Shown one piece after another: positions 1 to 8,723 of a stretch of DNA of 64,000 nucleotides. This DNA comes from an uncultured Porphyromonadaceae bacterium (GTDB lineage: Bacteria; Bacteroidota; Bacteroidia; Bacteroidales; UBA11471). The notes under the pieces are model-generated. The model searched no databases and was not told the origin of the DNA. It saw only the letters and a program-made list of their open reading frames with translations. A program made the position numbers and the translations under genes. The stretch is from assembly GCA_900542765.1 (NCBI GenBank), contig UQOX01000005.1:1-64000 (forward strand). The letters run 5' to 3'. Each line of letters starts with the position of its first letter. Within the stretch, counting starts at the first letter, position 1.

Positions 1-2
1 TC

Positions 3-74
3 AGTTTCCTGAGCAACAAAATCATGACACGCGCCACACTGCGCAAGATTCTTCCTGCCAGGATTTCTATCTGA
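3..74 (+). CDS. Possible C-terminal end of an upstream gene (partial)
   Basis: The third forward frame is open from the window edge and ends at TGA 72-74. Its last residues read RATLRKILPARISI. The stop lies just before a strong bidirectional terminator, as expected for a gene entering from the left and converging with the GH105 gene. Only about 23 residues are visible, so no family can be named. It could equally be non-coding. Confidence 0.3.
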   Translation, partial: SFLSNKIMTRATLRKILPARISI

Positions 75-96
75 AAATTCTTCTTCTCTTCATAAA

Positions 97-128
97 ACGG
101 GGGTTGCCGCAGTAGCGGCAACCCCCGT
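97..128. terminator. Bidirectional intrinsic terminator
   Basis: A perfect 14-bp inverted repeat (97-110 with 115-128, loop AGTA) is followed by TGCGTTTTT on the plus strand and preceded by an A-rich stretch (TAAAA). It lies just downstream of the GH105 stop codon and after the possible incoming gene end. Confidence 0.8.
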
Positions 129-165
129 TGCGTTTTTGGGGTGAGCGCGCCTCACGAGGCGGCTC

Positions 166-1320
166 TTATTTCATTTTGTAGATTTCGGTTCCGGCCATCA
201 GGAAGGCGCCCAAACCGAAGTCGTCGAAATCGGGTTCGCGGTCATATGTAACAGGCTGAGCCTCTTTGGGTTCCTTGCCCGAGCCCTGCACATAACCCAG
301 GAATCCGTTGGGGTGGAGACAATCTTTCACCATGGCATTCCAAGCCTTGTAGATGACGGGTTCATACTCGGCGGCGTCGAGCAGGCCGTTGTTCACGCCA
401 TAAGCCATTCCGTAGATGAACATGGCCGTACCTGTCAACTCCTTACCTCCGTAATTGTCGGGGTCGTGCAAGCTGACATTCCACAGGCCATCCTCCCGCT
501 GCACTTTCTTCAAGGCGCCGCACATGTCGACCAACATTTGAGTGTATTCCTGGCGATGAGGCTCATCGGCGGGCAAGAGTTCGAGCATGCGCACCATGGC
601 CACGACAATCCAACCGTTACCACGCGACCAGTAGCAATCTTCTCCGTTGGGCTCCTTGTAAGGAGGGTCGAAATCGCCATCACGCCACCACAGTTGGTCT
701 TCGGGATTATACAGTCCGTTGGCACCGTGACGGGTCTTGGTGTAATTATACATCTCATAAGCCCGCTCATAGTAGGCCGTGTCACCGGTTATGTTCCCCA
801 ACTGGGCGAATATGGGCATGGCCATCTGCACGGCATCGATCCAGTGCCAGTCGTCGATTTTGTCGGTCACCATCATCGAGTCGATAGAGGTCTTGATGTT
901 GGTGATGTAACGTTCGGGTTTTTCGGGGTCGAGTTGATAGAGATAGAGATAAGCCTGACCGGCACACTGGTTGTCGGCATTGCGGGTTTTCCAGCCGTTC
1001 TTGGTGCTGCGCAATTTCCAGTCGTGCTTGTTTCCCCACTCCAACATATAGTCGAGATAGCGTTGTTGGGGGTCGATTTCCCACAAGTCGATAAGACCTT
1101 CGTAATAATAAGCACGAGTCCACACGTTGGTCTCATAGTTGCGTTTGCGCGAGGGATAGGGAATGGCCTCTCCGGGGTCGCTCCACTTCTCCATAAAATA
1201 ATCGTTGGCCAAACGAAGGGATTTCAATACATCTTCTTTCTCAGGTTTCTGGGTCGACGGTGTTTCGGCGCAACCGGCAAGAAACAATACGCCCAAGAAA
1301 AGGACAGACAGTTTTTTCAT
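166..1320 (-). CDS. GH105/GH88-family unsaturated rhamnogalacturonyl hydrolase, lipoprotein
   Basis: 384 aa. A lipoprotein signal peptide with lipobox LAGC (Cys17) suggests anchoring in the periplasm or outer membrane. The rest is an (alpha/alpha)6-barrel of YteR/YesR type, which removes the unsaturated uronic acid from the end of oligosaccharides made by pectin lyases. Visible signatures are DDWHWIDAVQMAMP (156-169), whose Asp162 matches the expected general acid/base position, and WSRGNGW (231-237), a hallmark of GH88/GH105. The length is normal for the family. The gene is monocistronic here, but two GH28 genes lie within 7 kb, which supports a pectin role. Substrate (rhamnogalacturonan versus another uronide) cannot be decided from sequence alone. 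Confidence 0.88.
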   Translation of the reverse strand: MKKLSVLFLGVLFLAGCAETPSTQKPEKEDVLKSLRLANDYFMEKWSDPGEAIPYPSRKRNYETNVWTRAYYYEGLIDLWEIDPQQRYLDYMLEWGNKHDWKLRSTKNGWKTRNADNQCAGQAYLYLYQLDPEKPERYITNIKTSIDSMMVTDKIDDWHWIDAVQMAMPIFAQLGNITGDTAYYERAYEMYNYTKTRHGANGLYNPEDQLWWRDGDFDPPYKEPNGEDCYWSRGNGWIVVAMVRMLELLPADEPHRQEYTQMLVDMCGALKKVQREDGLWNVSLHDPDNYGGKELTGTAMFIYGMAYGVNNGLLDAAEYEPVIYKAWNAMVKDCLHPNGFLGYVQGSGKEPKEAQPVTYDREPDFDDFGLGAFLMAGTEIYKMK

Positions 1321-1509
1321 CGGTTCTTGTTTTTAATGGTTATTCTTTTCATGGTTTTGTACTTTCGCCAAGAATCGGATTTGAAGCATGGCTTCCATCG
1401 CGAATTCCTTATGGGGTGTAAAATTAATCTATTCTTTTGATTTATTACACTATATCTTGCTTTTTATTCCCGGCCGAAGTAAAATTGCAAGAAAAACAGA
1501 AACTTTTTT

Positions 1510-1517
1510 TACTTTTG
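1510..1517 (+). promoter_or_regulatory. Putative Bacteroidales -7 element for the SDR/GNAT operon
   Basis: TACTTTTG matches the TAnnTTTG consensus 58 nt before the SDR start. A weak TTGC lies 21 nt upstream in the -33 position. Confidence 0.45.
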
Positions 1518-1575
1518 CCGATACAATGACGGCTATCAAAATCGGGGTCGCCGTTCTCCTAAAAAGTTGTGTATC

Positions 1576-2427
1576 ATGGCAGACAATTATCTCGAAAAGA
1601 AATTTGAAGAGTATGCCGCCCAGAAATCGGCCGGAAAAACAAAAAAAATCACACAATCGGGTCCGCGACCGGGCCACATCGAGGTGAAGTTCGCCCCCCG
1701 ACGGGTATTCATCACCGGCGGAGCCTCGGGAATAGGCCAGGCTGTGGTGAAGGCTTTTCGCAAGGCCGGCTGCCATGTGGCCTTTTGTGACAACGACCGC
1801 AAAAAGGGAGCCCTTACGGCACAGAAAACCGGTGCGAGATTTTACCCGGTCGATGTATGCGACGTCCAGGCTCTGGAAGCCTGCATGCAAGACCTTTTCA
1901 CGACATGGGGTGACCTCGACATTATTATCAACAACGTCGGCATCAGCAGCTTTTCGCCACTGGCCGAAACATCGGTTGAGGAGTTTGACCGCATCTTGGC
2001 CACCAACCTACGACCGGTATTCATCACATCTCGCGCCTTGGCACGCCATCGCCAAGTACTTCCGCAGCCCAACACCTATGGACGCATCGTCAACATCACA
2101 TCGACCCGTTACCTCATGAGTGAACCGGGCTGCGAAGGATATGCGGCCTCGAAAGGGGGCATCTACTCCCTCACCCATGCCCTCGCACTATCATTGGCAC
2201 CCCAGCACATCACGGTCAACTCCATCGCTCCGGGCTGGATCGAAAACAACAATTACGAGATATTACGCCCCGAAGATCATGAACAGCACCCGTCGGGACG
2301 GGTAGGTTGTCCCGAAGACATTGCCCGTATGTGCCTGTTTCTCTGCATGGAAGAAAACGACTTCATCAATGGAGAAAACATCACTATCGACGGTGGCATG
2401 ACAAGAAAGATGATTTACGAAGAATAA
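1576..2427 (+). CDS. SDR-family NAD(P)-dependent oxidoreductase
   Basis: 283 aa from ATG 1576. A TTG nine bases earlier is also in frame but less likely. Classical short-chain dehydrogenase: cofactor motif GGASGIG near residue 48, NNVG near 125, and catalytic Ser with a Tyr-x3-Lys pair (YAASKGG) around residues 189-193. The C-terminus ends with the usual GENITIDGGM. An unusual N-terminal extension of about 40 polar residues, rich in Lys, precedes the Rossmann fold. The substrate is unknown; the closest general type is the 3-oxoacyl/sugar-alcohol dehydrogenase group. It is first in a run with three acetyltransferase genes (21 nt to the next), suggesting co-transcription. Confidence 0.85.
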   Translation: MADNYLEKKFEEYAAQKSAGKTKKITQSGPRPGHIEVKFAPRRVFITGGASGIGQAVVKAFRKAGCHVAFCDNDRKKGALTAQKTGARFYPVDVCDVQALEACMQDLFTTWGDLDIIINNVGISSFSPLAETSVEEFDRILATNLRPVFITSRALARHRQVLPQPNTYGRIVNITSTRYLMSEPGCEGYAASKGGIYSLTHALALSLAPQHITVNSIAPGWIENNNYEILRPEDHEQHPSGRVGCPEDIARMCLFLCMEENDFINGENITIDGGMTRKMIYEE

Positions 2428-2447
2428 ATCCGATCCTGCATAATTCC

Positions 2448-2894
2448 ATGAATATTCGTAAAATTACGTCGGACAAGAAACAATTCCTCGGTTTACTTTT
2501 ATTGGCCGATGAACAGGAATCGATGATAGACCGATACATCGACCGGGGAGAAATGTTCGTTCTCGACGATGGCGGGACAAAAGCCGTCGCCGTCGTAACC
2601 GATGAGGGAAACGGGTGCTGCGAACTGAAAAACATGGCCGTCGCGCCGGAATGTCATCGTCAGGGATATGGAAAGGCTTTGCTCTCATTCCTCCTCTCCT
2701 ATTACAAAGGAAGATTCCGTCAAATCATTGTCGGTACGGGAGAAACACCGCGACACCGGGCATTTTACGAACATTGCGGATTTACGTTTTCTCATCGGGT
2801 CGAAGGTTTTTTCACCCGACACTACGACCACCCGATCATCGATGACGGAGTCTTACTGGAAGATATGATTTACTATAAACAAGATATATTATGA
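2448..2894 (+). CDS. GNAT-family N-acetyltransferase
   Basis: 148 aa. The acetyl-CoA-binding motif A is visible as MAVAPECHRQGYGKALLSF (R/Q-x-x-G-x-G/A pattern, RQGYGKA), followed by a FYEHCGF motif B typical of GNAT enzymes. It transfers an acetyl group from acetyl-CoA to an amine; the substrate is not predictable. The start at ATG 2448 lies 20 nt after the SDR stop. Its stop overlaps the next gene's start by 4 bp (ATGA, 2891-2894), indicating translational coupling with the tandem GNAT gene. Confidence 0.85.
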   Translation: MNIRKITSDKKQFLGLLLLADEQESMIDRYIDRGEMFVLDDGGTKAVAVVTDEGNGCCELKNMAVAPECHRQGYGKALLSFLLSYYKGRFRQIIVGTGETPRHRAFYEHCGFTFSHRVEGFFTRHYDHPIIDDGVLLEDMIYYKQDIL

Positions 2895-3793
2895 TTACCA
2901 TCATTCCCGAAAGAACTCCCGCTCTTATCGAAACATTGACCCGGCTGTGGGAAAAATCGGTACAAGCCAGTCATCACTTTCTCTCCGAATCGGATATTCG
3001 CCGACTTATCCCTTTTGTCAAAGAAGGTCTCACCCAAATAGAAACGCTCATTGTTTCCTGTGTCGAAGAGCGAATATCGGCTTTTATGGGCATGGGAAAC
3101 AACAAAATAGAGATGCTCTTTGTCTCCCCTGAATTTTTCGGACACGGTATTGGTACAGAGTTGATCTCCTTCGCACTCGAAAAACTCCATGTGAAATATG
3201 TCGATGTCAATGAGCAGAATGTCAAAGCCGCTACATTCTATCGGAATAAGGGTTTTACCATTATCAGCCGAGACGATACCGACGGACAAGGTATGCCGTT
3301 TCCCATACTCCACCTGCAATATACGCCATATACTTTCCGCACGGCTACCGTCAATGATATTCCTGAAATAGACAGACTATTCAGAGAAACCGTACTCGCC
3401 GTAAATCGTCGCGACTACACCCAAGAGGAGGTAGAAGACTGGGCCTCATGCAGTACTGCTGAACATTTGGAAGAACTTATCTCCAATCTGTATTTCATCG
3501 TGGCCCTCGACGTCGACAAACGCATCGTGGGTATAGCATCGCTCCGCAACGACGGATATTTACACTCCATGTTCGTACACAAAGATTTTCAACGCCGAAA
3601 TATTGCAACACTCCTCCTAAACGAAATCGAACGATACGCCCGTATGCACGGTATATACAGCCTCACATCGGAGGTAAGTCTTACCGCACGACCGTTTTTC
3701 GAACGTAAAGGTTATCAAGTAAAATCGGCACAACAACGAAAAGCCAATAAATTATATATGAGCAATTTCCTTATGGAAAAACATCTCACATAA
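2891..3793 (+). CDS. Protein with two tandem GNAT acetyltransferase domains
   Basis: 300 aa, twice the normal GNAT length. Domain 1 (about 1-147) has MLFVSPEFFGHGIGTELISF as motif A and TFYRNKGF as motif B. Domain 2 (about 150-300) has SMFVHKDFQRRNIATLLLNE and PFFERKGY. Both halves keep the beta-bulge plus pyrophosphate-loop pattern, although domain 2 has RRNIAT instead of the usual G-x-G/A, so its cofactor binding may be weaker. The two halves are not close copies, which points to a fusion of different acetyltransferases rather than a recent duplication. The start overlaps the previous GNAT stop by 4 bp. Substrates are unknown. Confidence 0.82.
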   Translation: MITIIPERTPALIETLTRLWEKSVQASHHFLSESDIRRLIPFVKEGLTQIETLIVSCVEERISAFMGMGNNKIEMLFVSPEFFGHGIGTELISFALEKLHVKYVDVNEQNVKAATFYRNKGFTIISRDDTDGQGMPFPILHLQYTPYTFRTATVNDIPEIDRLFRETVLAVNRRDYTQEEVEDWASCSTAEHLEELISNLYFIVALDVDKRIVGIASLRNDGYLHSMFVHKDFQRRNIATLLLNEIERYARMHGIYSLTSEVSLTARPFFERKGYQVKSAQQRKANKLYMSNFLMEKHLT

Positions 3794-3810
3794 CCAGAGG
3801 TATTCTTATA

Positions 3811-4344
3811 ATGGAGATTACAATCAGGCAAGAAGAGAAACGGGACTATACCACTGTGTACAATCTCATAAAAGCGGCTTTTGCAAATACGCAAGAGAGC
3901 GACCATAGAGAGCATCTTCTGGTGGAACGTCTGCGCCGATCGGACGCGTTCATTCCCGAACTCTCTTTGGTTGCCGAAACGCAGAACGGAACAATCGTAG
4001 GGTATATCCTTCTGACAAAAGTCGAAATCGCATTGGCCGAGAAAAAGGTACTATCACTGGGATTAGCTCCGGTCGCCGTTTTGCCGGAATACCAAAACCG
4101 GGGAATAGGAAGCGCCTTGATAAAAGAGACCCACAATCGCGCCGTAGCAGCAGGCTATCATTCGGTTGTCTTACTCGGGCATAAAGACTATTATCCGAGA
4201 TTCGGTTACAAAAAAGCGATCGACTACGATATACGTTTTCCTTTTGACGTCCCGCCCGAATTTTATATGGTCAAAGAGCTGGTTACAAACAGTTTAAACG
4301 AAGTACACGGCGTTGTACAATACGCCCCGGAATTTACGGAATAG
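3811..4344 (+). CDS. GNAT-family N-acetyltransferase (YhbS-like)
   Basis: 177 aa. Sequence style is that of the YhbS-like predicted acetyltransferases: SLGLAPVAVLPEYQNRGIGSALI carries the acetyl-CoA motif (QNRGIGSA), followed by VVLLGHKDYYPRFGYKKA, a characteristic YYPRFGF-type segment of this subgroup. It begins 17 nt after the double-GNAT gene and is probably last in the same operon. It converges on the GH28 lipoprotein gene across a long hairpin. The acetyl acceptor is unknown. Confidence 0.85.
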   Translation: MEITIRQEEKRDYTTVYNLIKAAFANTQESDHREHLLVERLRRSDAFIPELSLVAETQNGTIVGYILLTKVEIALAEKKVLSLGLAPVAVLPEYQNRGIGSALIKETHNRAVAAGYHSVVLLGHKDYYPRFGYKKAIDYDIRFPFDVPPEFYMVKELVTNSLNEVHGVVQYAPEFTE

Positions 4345-4463
4345 GCTCAAAAAAATCACAAAAACATATCTATTAATTTTTAAAAGAAAATATCAAAGAC
4401 AATATTCGGAAGAATAACGACAAGCCGACCTCTTGGCCGATCGGCCTTTTATCGTAAACAACA

Positions 4464-4508
4464 ATATGGGCAGATAGGCGAGTGGAAAAATCGCCTATCT
4501 GCCCATAT
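4464..4508. terminator. Bidirectional hairpin between convergent genes
   Basis: A perfect 18-bp inverted repeat (4464-4481 with 4491-4508, 9-nt A-rich loop) lies between the converging GNAT operon and the GH28 gene. There is no long T-tract, but position and stability fit a shared terminator. The palindrome GGCCGATCGGCC followed by TTTT at about 4436-4450 may be an additional stop for the GNAT operon. Confidence 0.65.
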
Positions 4509-4529
4509 ACCTTCTCCTCTATGACCCTA

Positions 4530-6098
4530 TCAGAGAGAAACAGACTCCCTGTCGGTTACTTCGGCATATTTCTTTCCATTAACGACAACATCGGTCGCAT
4601 TTTCTATTTGGAGGGCAACACCTTCTGTTTCTACATCGAGACCTTCTATTTCGATTCCGTCGACACGGCTTATAGCCACGCCTTTCCGGGCATCGGTTAC
4701 AACCATATTTTTCACGGTAATATTCCGGACAGGCATTTCGGGCAACCCGTTAAATCCGGCGGCACGCCCGGCTCCCTTGCAATATACATCAGAGATATGT
4801 ATATCCTTAAACAACGGCGTTCCTTCATCGACAGGAGGAATCTCGGCATTCTTGGCTCCGCCTCCCATATAATACAGGTCAAAGGTCAACGCATCGCCCG
4901 ATATGTTAATCATATTGATGTTGTCGATATAGATATTCTCTACGACACCACCCCGTCCACGAGCACTCTTAAAGCGCAAGCCCGTATCGGTACCGACAAA
5001 CGAACAGCCCGACACATAGACGTTTTTTACGCCACCCGACATCTCGCTGCCGATGACAAAACCGCCGTGGCCATGCAACACGACATTGTCTTTGACAATG
5101 ACATTCTCGCAGGGCTCTCCACGAAGGCGACCTTCCTCGTCACGTCCCGACTTCAAGCAGATGGCATCGTCACCGGCATCGAACAGGCAGTTGGTGACGA
5201 GCACATTTTTGCAAGACTCCACATCGAGGGCATCGCCATTTTGCGAATACCAGGGATTGAATACCTTCACGTCGTTCACAATCAACGATTCGCAAGAAAG
5301 CGGGTGAATGCACCATGCGGGTGAATTTTTGAACGTCACCCCTTCCAAGAGCACTTTTTTACACTTTCTGATACTTACCAACACAGGACGCAACCAACCG
5401 CGCATCTCATTCCATTCGGCGTCGCTTATCGACCCGGCAGCACGGGTCTTCAACAACTCAGCCGCCTTCATCGAGTTGACGTCGGGATACCAAATTTTTC
5501 CATCGGAATCGACTCCCCCTCCCGATTTCAGCAGGTCTTTCCATTGACGCTCGGTCATTTTCATCTTTTTCACAGGGCGCCACTCGTCACCGGCACCGTC
5601 GAAGACCCCTTCGCCCGTGATGGCAATATTCTCGGCATCAAGCGCCGAAATAGGCGATTGGCAACGTTTCTCGCTGCGGCCTTCAAAAGAGGTGGCTATA
5701 ATTGGATAGAGGCTGTAATCGCTGCTGAATGTCACCAAAGCATTCCGCTCGGCATAAAGGTTGACATTGCTCTGCAACACAATGGGACCGGTAAGCCACA
5801 AGCCGGCCGGTATAACCACCGTACCGCCGCCTTTTTCGTGCACCGAACGAATGGCCGCATTGATAGCTTCGGTACAAAGCACACGCCCGCCTTCCTCAGC
5901 GCCAAAATCACAAATGTTCACCCGATAATCGGGGAAAACAGGACGTTGCACCTCGGGCATTGCAAAAGGGAGGTTCTCATACACCCCTCCCGATACCGCA
6001 TCTCCCTGCGGAGTCTGAGGGACCGTGACACACGAAGTGGCTGCCAGCAAAGTGCCCGCCACAGAAACAATCAAGCTCTTTTTCAAAATAGAATACAT
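4530..6098 (-). CDS. GH28 polygalacturonase-like glycoside hydrolase, lipoprotein
   Basis: 522 aa from the ATG at 6098. The longer open frame to 6653 is not used, because a clean lipoprotein signal starts here (hydrophobic core, then LAATSC). Right-handed beta-helix of family GH28, hydrolysing alpha-1,4-galacturonan-type bonds. The active-site blocks are in order: NGDALD (from about residue 287), DDAICLKSG (about 310), GHGGFVIGSEMSGG and RFKS. These supply the three catalytic Asp, the His and the Arg/Lys substrate ligands. A disordered insert near residues 190-235 (KSGGGVDSDGK) is typical of Bacteroidetes exo-acting forms. It is divergent from a second GH28 gene, with a 610-bp intergenic region between them. 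Confidence 0.9.
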   Translation of the reverse strand: MYSILKKSLIVSVAGTLLAATSCVTVPQTPQGDAVSGGVYENLPFAMPEVQRPVFPDYRVNICDFGAEEGGRVLCTEAINAAIRSVHEKGGGTVVIPAGLWLTGPIVLQSNVNLYAERNALVTFSSDYSLYPIIATSFEGRSEKRCQSPISALDAENIAITGEGVFDGAGDEWRPVKKMKMTERQWKDLLKSGGGVDSDGKIWYPDVNSMKAAELLKTRAAGSISDAEWNEMRGWLRPVLVSIRKCKKVLLEGVTFKNSPAWCIHPLSCESLIVNDVKVFNPWYSQNGDALDVESCKNVLVTNCLFDAGDDAICLKSGRDEEGRLRGEPCENVIVKDNVVLHGHGGFVIGSEMSGGVKNVYVSGCSFVGTDTGLRFKSARGRGGVVENIYIDNINMINISGDALTFDLYYMGGGAKNAEIPPVDEGTPLFKDIHISDVYCKGAGRAAGFNGLPEMPVRNITVKNMVVTDARKGVAISRVDGIEIEGLDVETEGVALQIENATDVVVNGKKYAEVTDRESVSL

Positions 6099-6708
6099 CT
6101 TGTCTGGGTTTATTGTTTTACAGTTTTTCTTGCAAGAATATTTAATTCCTCGGACTTTGCCTATCGGCAGGTGCCGACAATCGTCCGACGGGCAAGTACG
6201 GCTCTCGTCGCATCGGACAGGTCCTCGATATGAAATTTTTATATATGATTGCCAATCGCGCCAAAGGTTTAAATGGTTTTCAAAATTAGGGTAAAATTTC
6301 TTCAAACAGGGGGAATAATCAGTGATAAACGTGCACTTTTTCGTCCATCGGGTCGATATAGCGCATAATTTGGGCAAAAAATCGGTTTTTCTGTTCACCG
6401 CTCCCACCTCACGGCTCGACACGACAACAACAGCGGCCGACCTCTTGCCACAAGTTCTTCCGGGTAAGGCGTCGGAGGAAACCGACATATCCAGCCCTAT
6501 TCCCAGACAGGAGCGCTTCTGACGGGCGGGGAGATTGAATACCCCGGGAGAGTGCCGGGCAAAAACTCGTGACATAAAACGTCGCCATAAAATTAAAGTA
6601 GAGCAAAGAGGGTTTATTGTCAGGAAAATCACTATATTTGTAAACACAGCCATATAGCCCTATCCGCACAAACAGAAACAAAAAATTCAACCATAAATCA
6701 CACGTACC
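6099..6708. other. 610-bp intergenic region between divergent GH28 genes
   Basis: No convincing gene. The short frames on both strands have no recognisable product. It holds the plus-strand -7 element at 6633-6640, and a possible minus-strand -7 element for the lipoprotein gene (TAATTTTG, complement of 6281-6288) without a well-spaced -33 box. It is the natural place for operators of a pectin-responsive regulator, but I see no clear inverted repeat. Confidence 0.5.
6633..6640 (+). promoter_or_regulatory. Putative -7 element of the second GH28 gene
   Basis: TATATTTG fits TAnnTTTG exactly. A weak -33-like TTTATTG lies about 20 nt upstream (near 6613). The ATG follows at 6709. Confidence 0.55.
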
Positions 6709-8106
6709 ATGACACATCTCAACCGTCTCCTGGTAGCCGCCGTGCTACTGCTTGCCCCCCTCACGGGGCTGGCATCGAGCGATGCCGAACGAATCGCCAA
6801 ACGCGATGCCATCTTGGCTCAAATCACCGGCGCCACAATGCCACAAAAGACATTAAGCATCACGGCCTTTGGCGCCAAAGGCGATGGCAAGAAAGACTGC
6901 AAGCCGGCCTTTGACAAAGCCATGAAACGCGCCGCCCGGCAAGGCGGAGCCCGCATCGTCGTACCGGCCGGGGAATACCTGCTCAACGGGCCCATACATT
7001 TTGTGAGCAACGTGTGCCTCGAACTGCAAGAGGGCGCCACGTTGAAATTCTCGCCCGAGCCCCGTTACTACCTGCCTCTGGTAAAAACCAGCTGGGAAGG
7101 AACCTTCTTGCAAAATTACAGCCCGTTCATCTACGGATACCAACTCGAAAATGTCTCCATCGTAGGGAAAGGAACGATAGACGGCAACGCGGCAACGACC
7201 TTCTCGACCTGGAAGAACAAGCAAAGGGAAGGACAGCAGCTGACCCGCGACGTGAATCACAACGAGACACCTGTCGAGGAACGGAACTTCGGCGAGGGTT
7301 TCTATTTGCGTCCGCAACTGATACAGTTCTTCGACTGCAAGAACATCACCATCGAAGGGGTGTTCATCACCAACGCCCCATTCTGGTGCATTCACCTGCT
7401 GAAATCGGAAAACATCATCTGCCGGGGTATCCGCTACGATGCCAAGTTGGTAAACAATGACGGCATCGACCCCGAATACAGCCGCAACCTGCTCATCGAA
7501 AATATCGAGTTCAACAACGGCGACGACAACGTCGCCATCAAATGCGGACGCGACAACGACGGCTGGAAGACCAACCGGCCTTCGGAAAACATCATCATTC
7601 GCAACTGCAAATTCAAAGGTCTGCACGGCGTGGTGCTCGGCAGCGAGATGTCGTCGGGCGTGCAAAACGTCTTTATCGAAGATTGCACCTACGGAGGCTA
7701 TTGCAAACGGGGCATCTACATGAAGACCAACCCCGACCGCGGTGGATTCCTGCGCAACATCTATGTCAACAACTGCACCTTCGGCGAAGTGGAAGACCTC
7801 TTCTATGTAACCTCGATGTATGGCGGGGAAGGCATGGACAACAACCACTTCACCGAAGTGTCCGACATCTATGTAAAAGATTTGCGCTGCAAAGCGGCAT
7901 CGGCCGCCGCACTGGTGCTGCAAGGCACCACGGCCAAGCCCATACGCAACGTATATTTCGAAAACGTGAATGTCGACAAAGCCGGCATCGGGCTGAGTTT
8001 CTCCAACACCGAAAGCATCAGCATCAAGAATTGCAACCTGGGCGGCTATGTAGGCGTACCCTCCACGGCCAGTCAAAAAGACAAATTGTTCGACAAAGAC
8101 AAATAA
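6709..8106 (+). CDS. GH28 polygalacturonase-like glycoside hydrolase, secreted
   Basis: 465 aa with a Sec signal peptide ending around LTGLASS (about residue 22). The beta-helix starts at ITAFGAKGDGKKDC, the usual first GH28 block. The catalytic blocks are NNDGIDPE (249-256), GDDNVAIKCGRD (about 274), LHGVVLGSEMSSG and IYMKTN. Relative to canonical GH28 the GHG block reads LHG and the RxK block reads YMK. Such substitutions are common in rhamnogalacturonan-type or exo-acting members, so the exact bond cleaved is uncertain. Transcribed away from the other GH28 gene; ends before a strong terminator shared with msrC. Confidence 0.88.
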   Translation: MTHLNRLLVAAVLLLAPLTGLASSDAERIAKRDAILAQITGATMPQKTLSITAFGAKGDGKKDCKPAFDKAMKRAARQGGARIVVPAGEYLLNGPIHFVSNVCLELQEGATLKFSPEPRYYLPLVKTSWEGTFLQNYSPFIYGYQLENVSIVGKGTIDGNAATTFSTWKNKQREGQQLTRDVNHNETPVEERNFGEGFYLRPQLIQFFDCKNITIEGVFITNAPFWCIHLLKSENIICRGIRYDAKLVNNDGIDPEYSRNLLIENIEFNNGDDNVAIKCGRDNDGWKTNRPSENIIIRNCKFKGLHGVVLGSEMSSGVQNVFIEDCTYGGYCKRGIYMKTNPDRGGFLRNIYVNNCTFGEVEDLFYVTSMYGGEGMDNNHFTEVSDIYVKDLRCKAASAAALVLQGTTAKPIRNVYFENVNVDKAGIGLSFSNTESISIKNCNLGGYVGVPSTASQKDKLFDKDK

Positions 8107-8170
8107 CAGTTCACCCTACCCGGGAACAGGAAGGAGTATCGCCTATCCCCGGCAAAGGGCAACTATAAAA

Positions 8171-8208
8171 GAACAGGCGGCACCGAGAGTGCCGCCTGTT
8201 CTTTTATT
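8171..8208. terminator. Bidirectional intrinsic terminator
   Basis: A perfect 13-bp stem (8171-8183 with 8189-8201, loop CGAGA) is followed by TTTTATT. It sits between the GH28 gene and the converging msrC. Confidence 0.85.
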
Positions 8209-8219
8209 CAACAGAGACT

Positions 8220-8714
8220 CTAATAGAGCGTGCGGGAAAGAATGGCGGCCAACTGTTCGAGGTAACAGCGGTCGGTGTCGTCGAAGGTGGCATAATGCTC
8301 GCTGTCGATGTCGAGCACACTGCGCACCTCGGGGTTCTCGCCGGCCGAGAAAATCGGGACGACAATCTCGGAACGCGACAGCGAACTGCACGCTATGTGT
8401 CCCGGGAACTGCTCGACATCGGGCACGACAACCGTCTGCCCCTGCGCCCAGGCCGTGCCGCACACGCCGCGGCCGTGCTTTATGCGATAGCAGGCCACGC
8501 TGCCCTGGAACGGGCCCAGCACAAGCTCATTGCCCTTGACCCGATAGAAGCCGACCCAGAAAAAGCCGAAAGCCTCTCGCAACGCCGCCGAGGCATTGGC
8601 CATGACACTTATCTCGTCGTCAATACCCTCGACTAGCACCTCGAACTGCCGAAGAAACTCCCTGTAACGCTCGGCCTTGGTCAGCTCCGAAGATAACGCA
8701 AAACTCTGTTCCAT
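8220..8714 (-). CDS. msrC: Free methionine-(R)-sulfoxide reductase (GAF-domain fRMsr)
   Basis: 164 aa single GAF domain, start ATG at 8714. It reduces free L-methionine-(R)-sulfoxide in the cytoplasm. The family's Cys residues are present in VACYRIKHGRGVCGTAW and HIACSSLSRSEIVVPI, which supply the catalytic and resolving cysteines. The C-terminal SVLDIDSEHYATFDDTD block is the conserved GAF substrate-site segment. Length matches E. coli MsrC (YebR). It is monocistronic, with a -7 element only about 9 nt upstream of the start, implying a very short 5' leader. Confidence 0.9.
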   Translation of the reverse strand: MEQSFALSSELTKAERYREFLRQFEVLVEGIDDEISVMANASAALREAFGFFWVGFYRVKGNELVLGPFQGSVACYRIKHGRGVCGTAWAQGQTVVVPDVEQFPGHIACSSLSRSEIVVPIFSAGENPEVRSVLDIDSEHYATFDDTDRCYLEQLAAILSRTLY

Positions 8715-8723
8715 AATCAAAGT

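Noticed and set aside
313..1440. 375-aa plus-strand open frame opposite the GH105 gene
   Set aside because: Antisense shadow; the minus strand encodes a full GH105 with lipobox and family motifs.
6853..8076. 407-aa minus-strand frame opposite the second GH28 gene
   Set aside because: Antisense shadow; no signal or domain.
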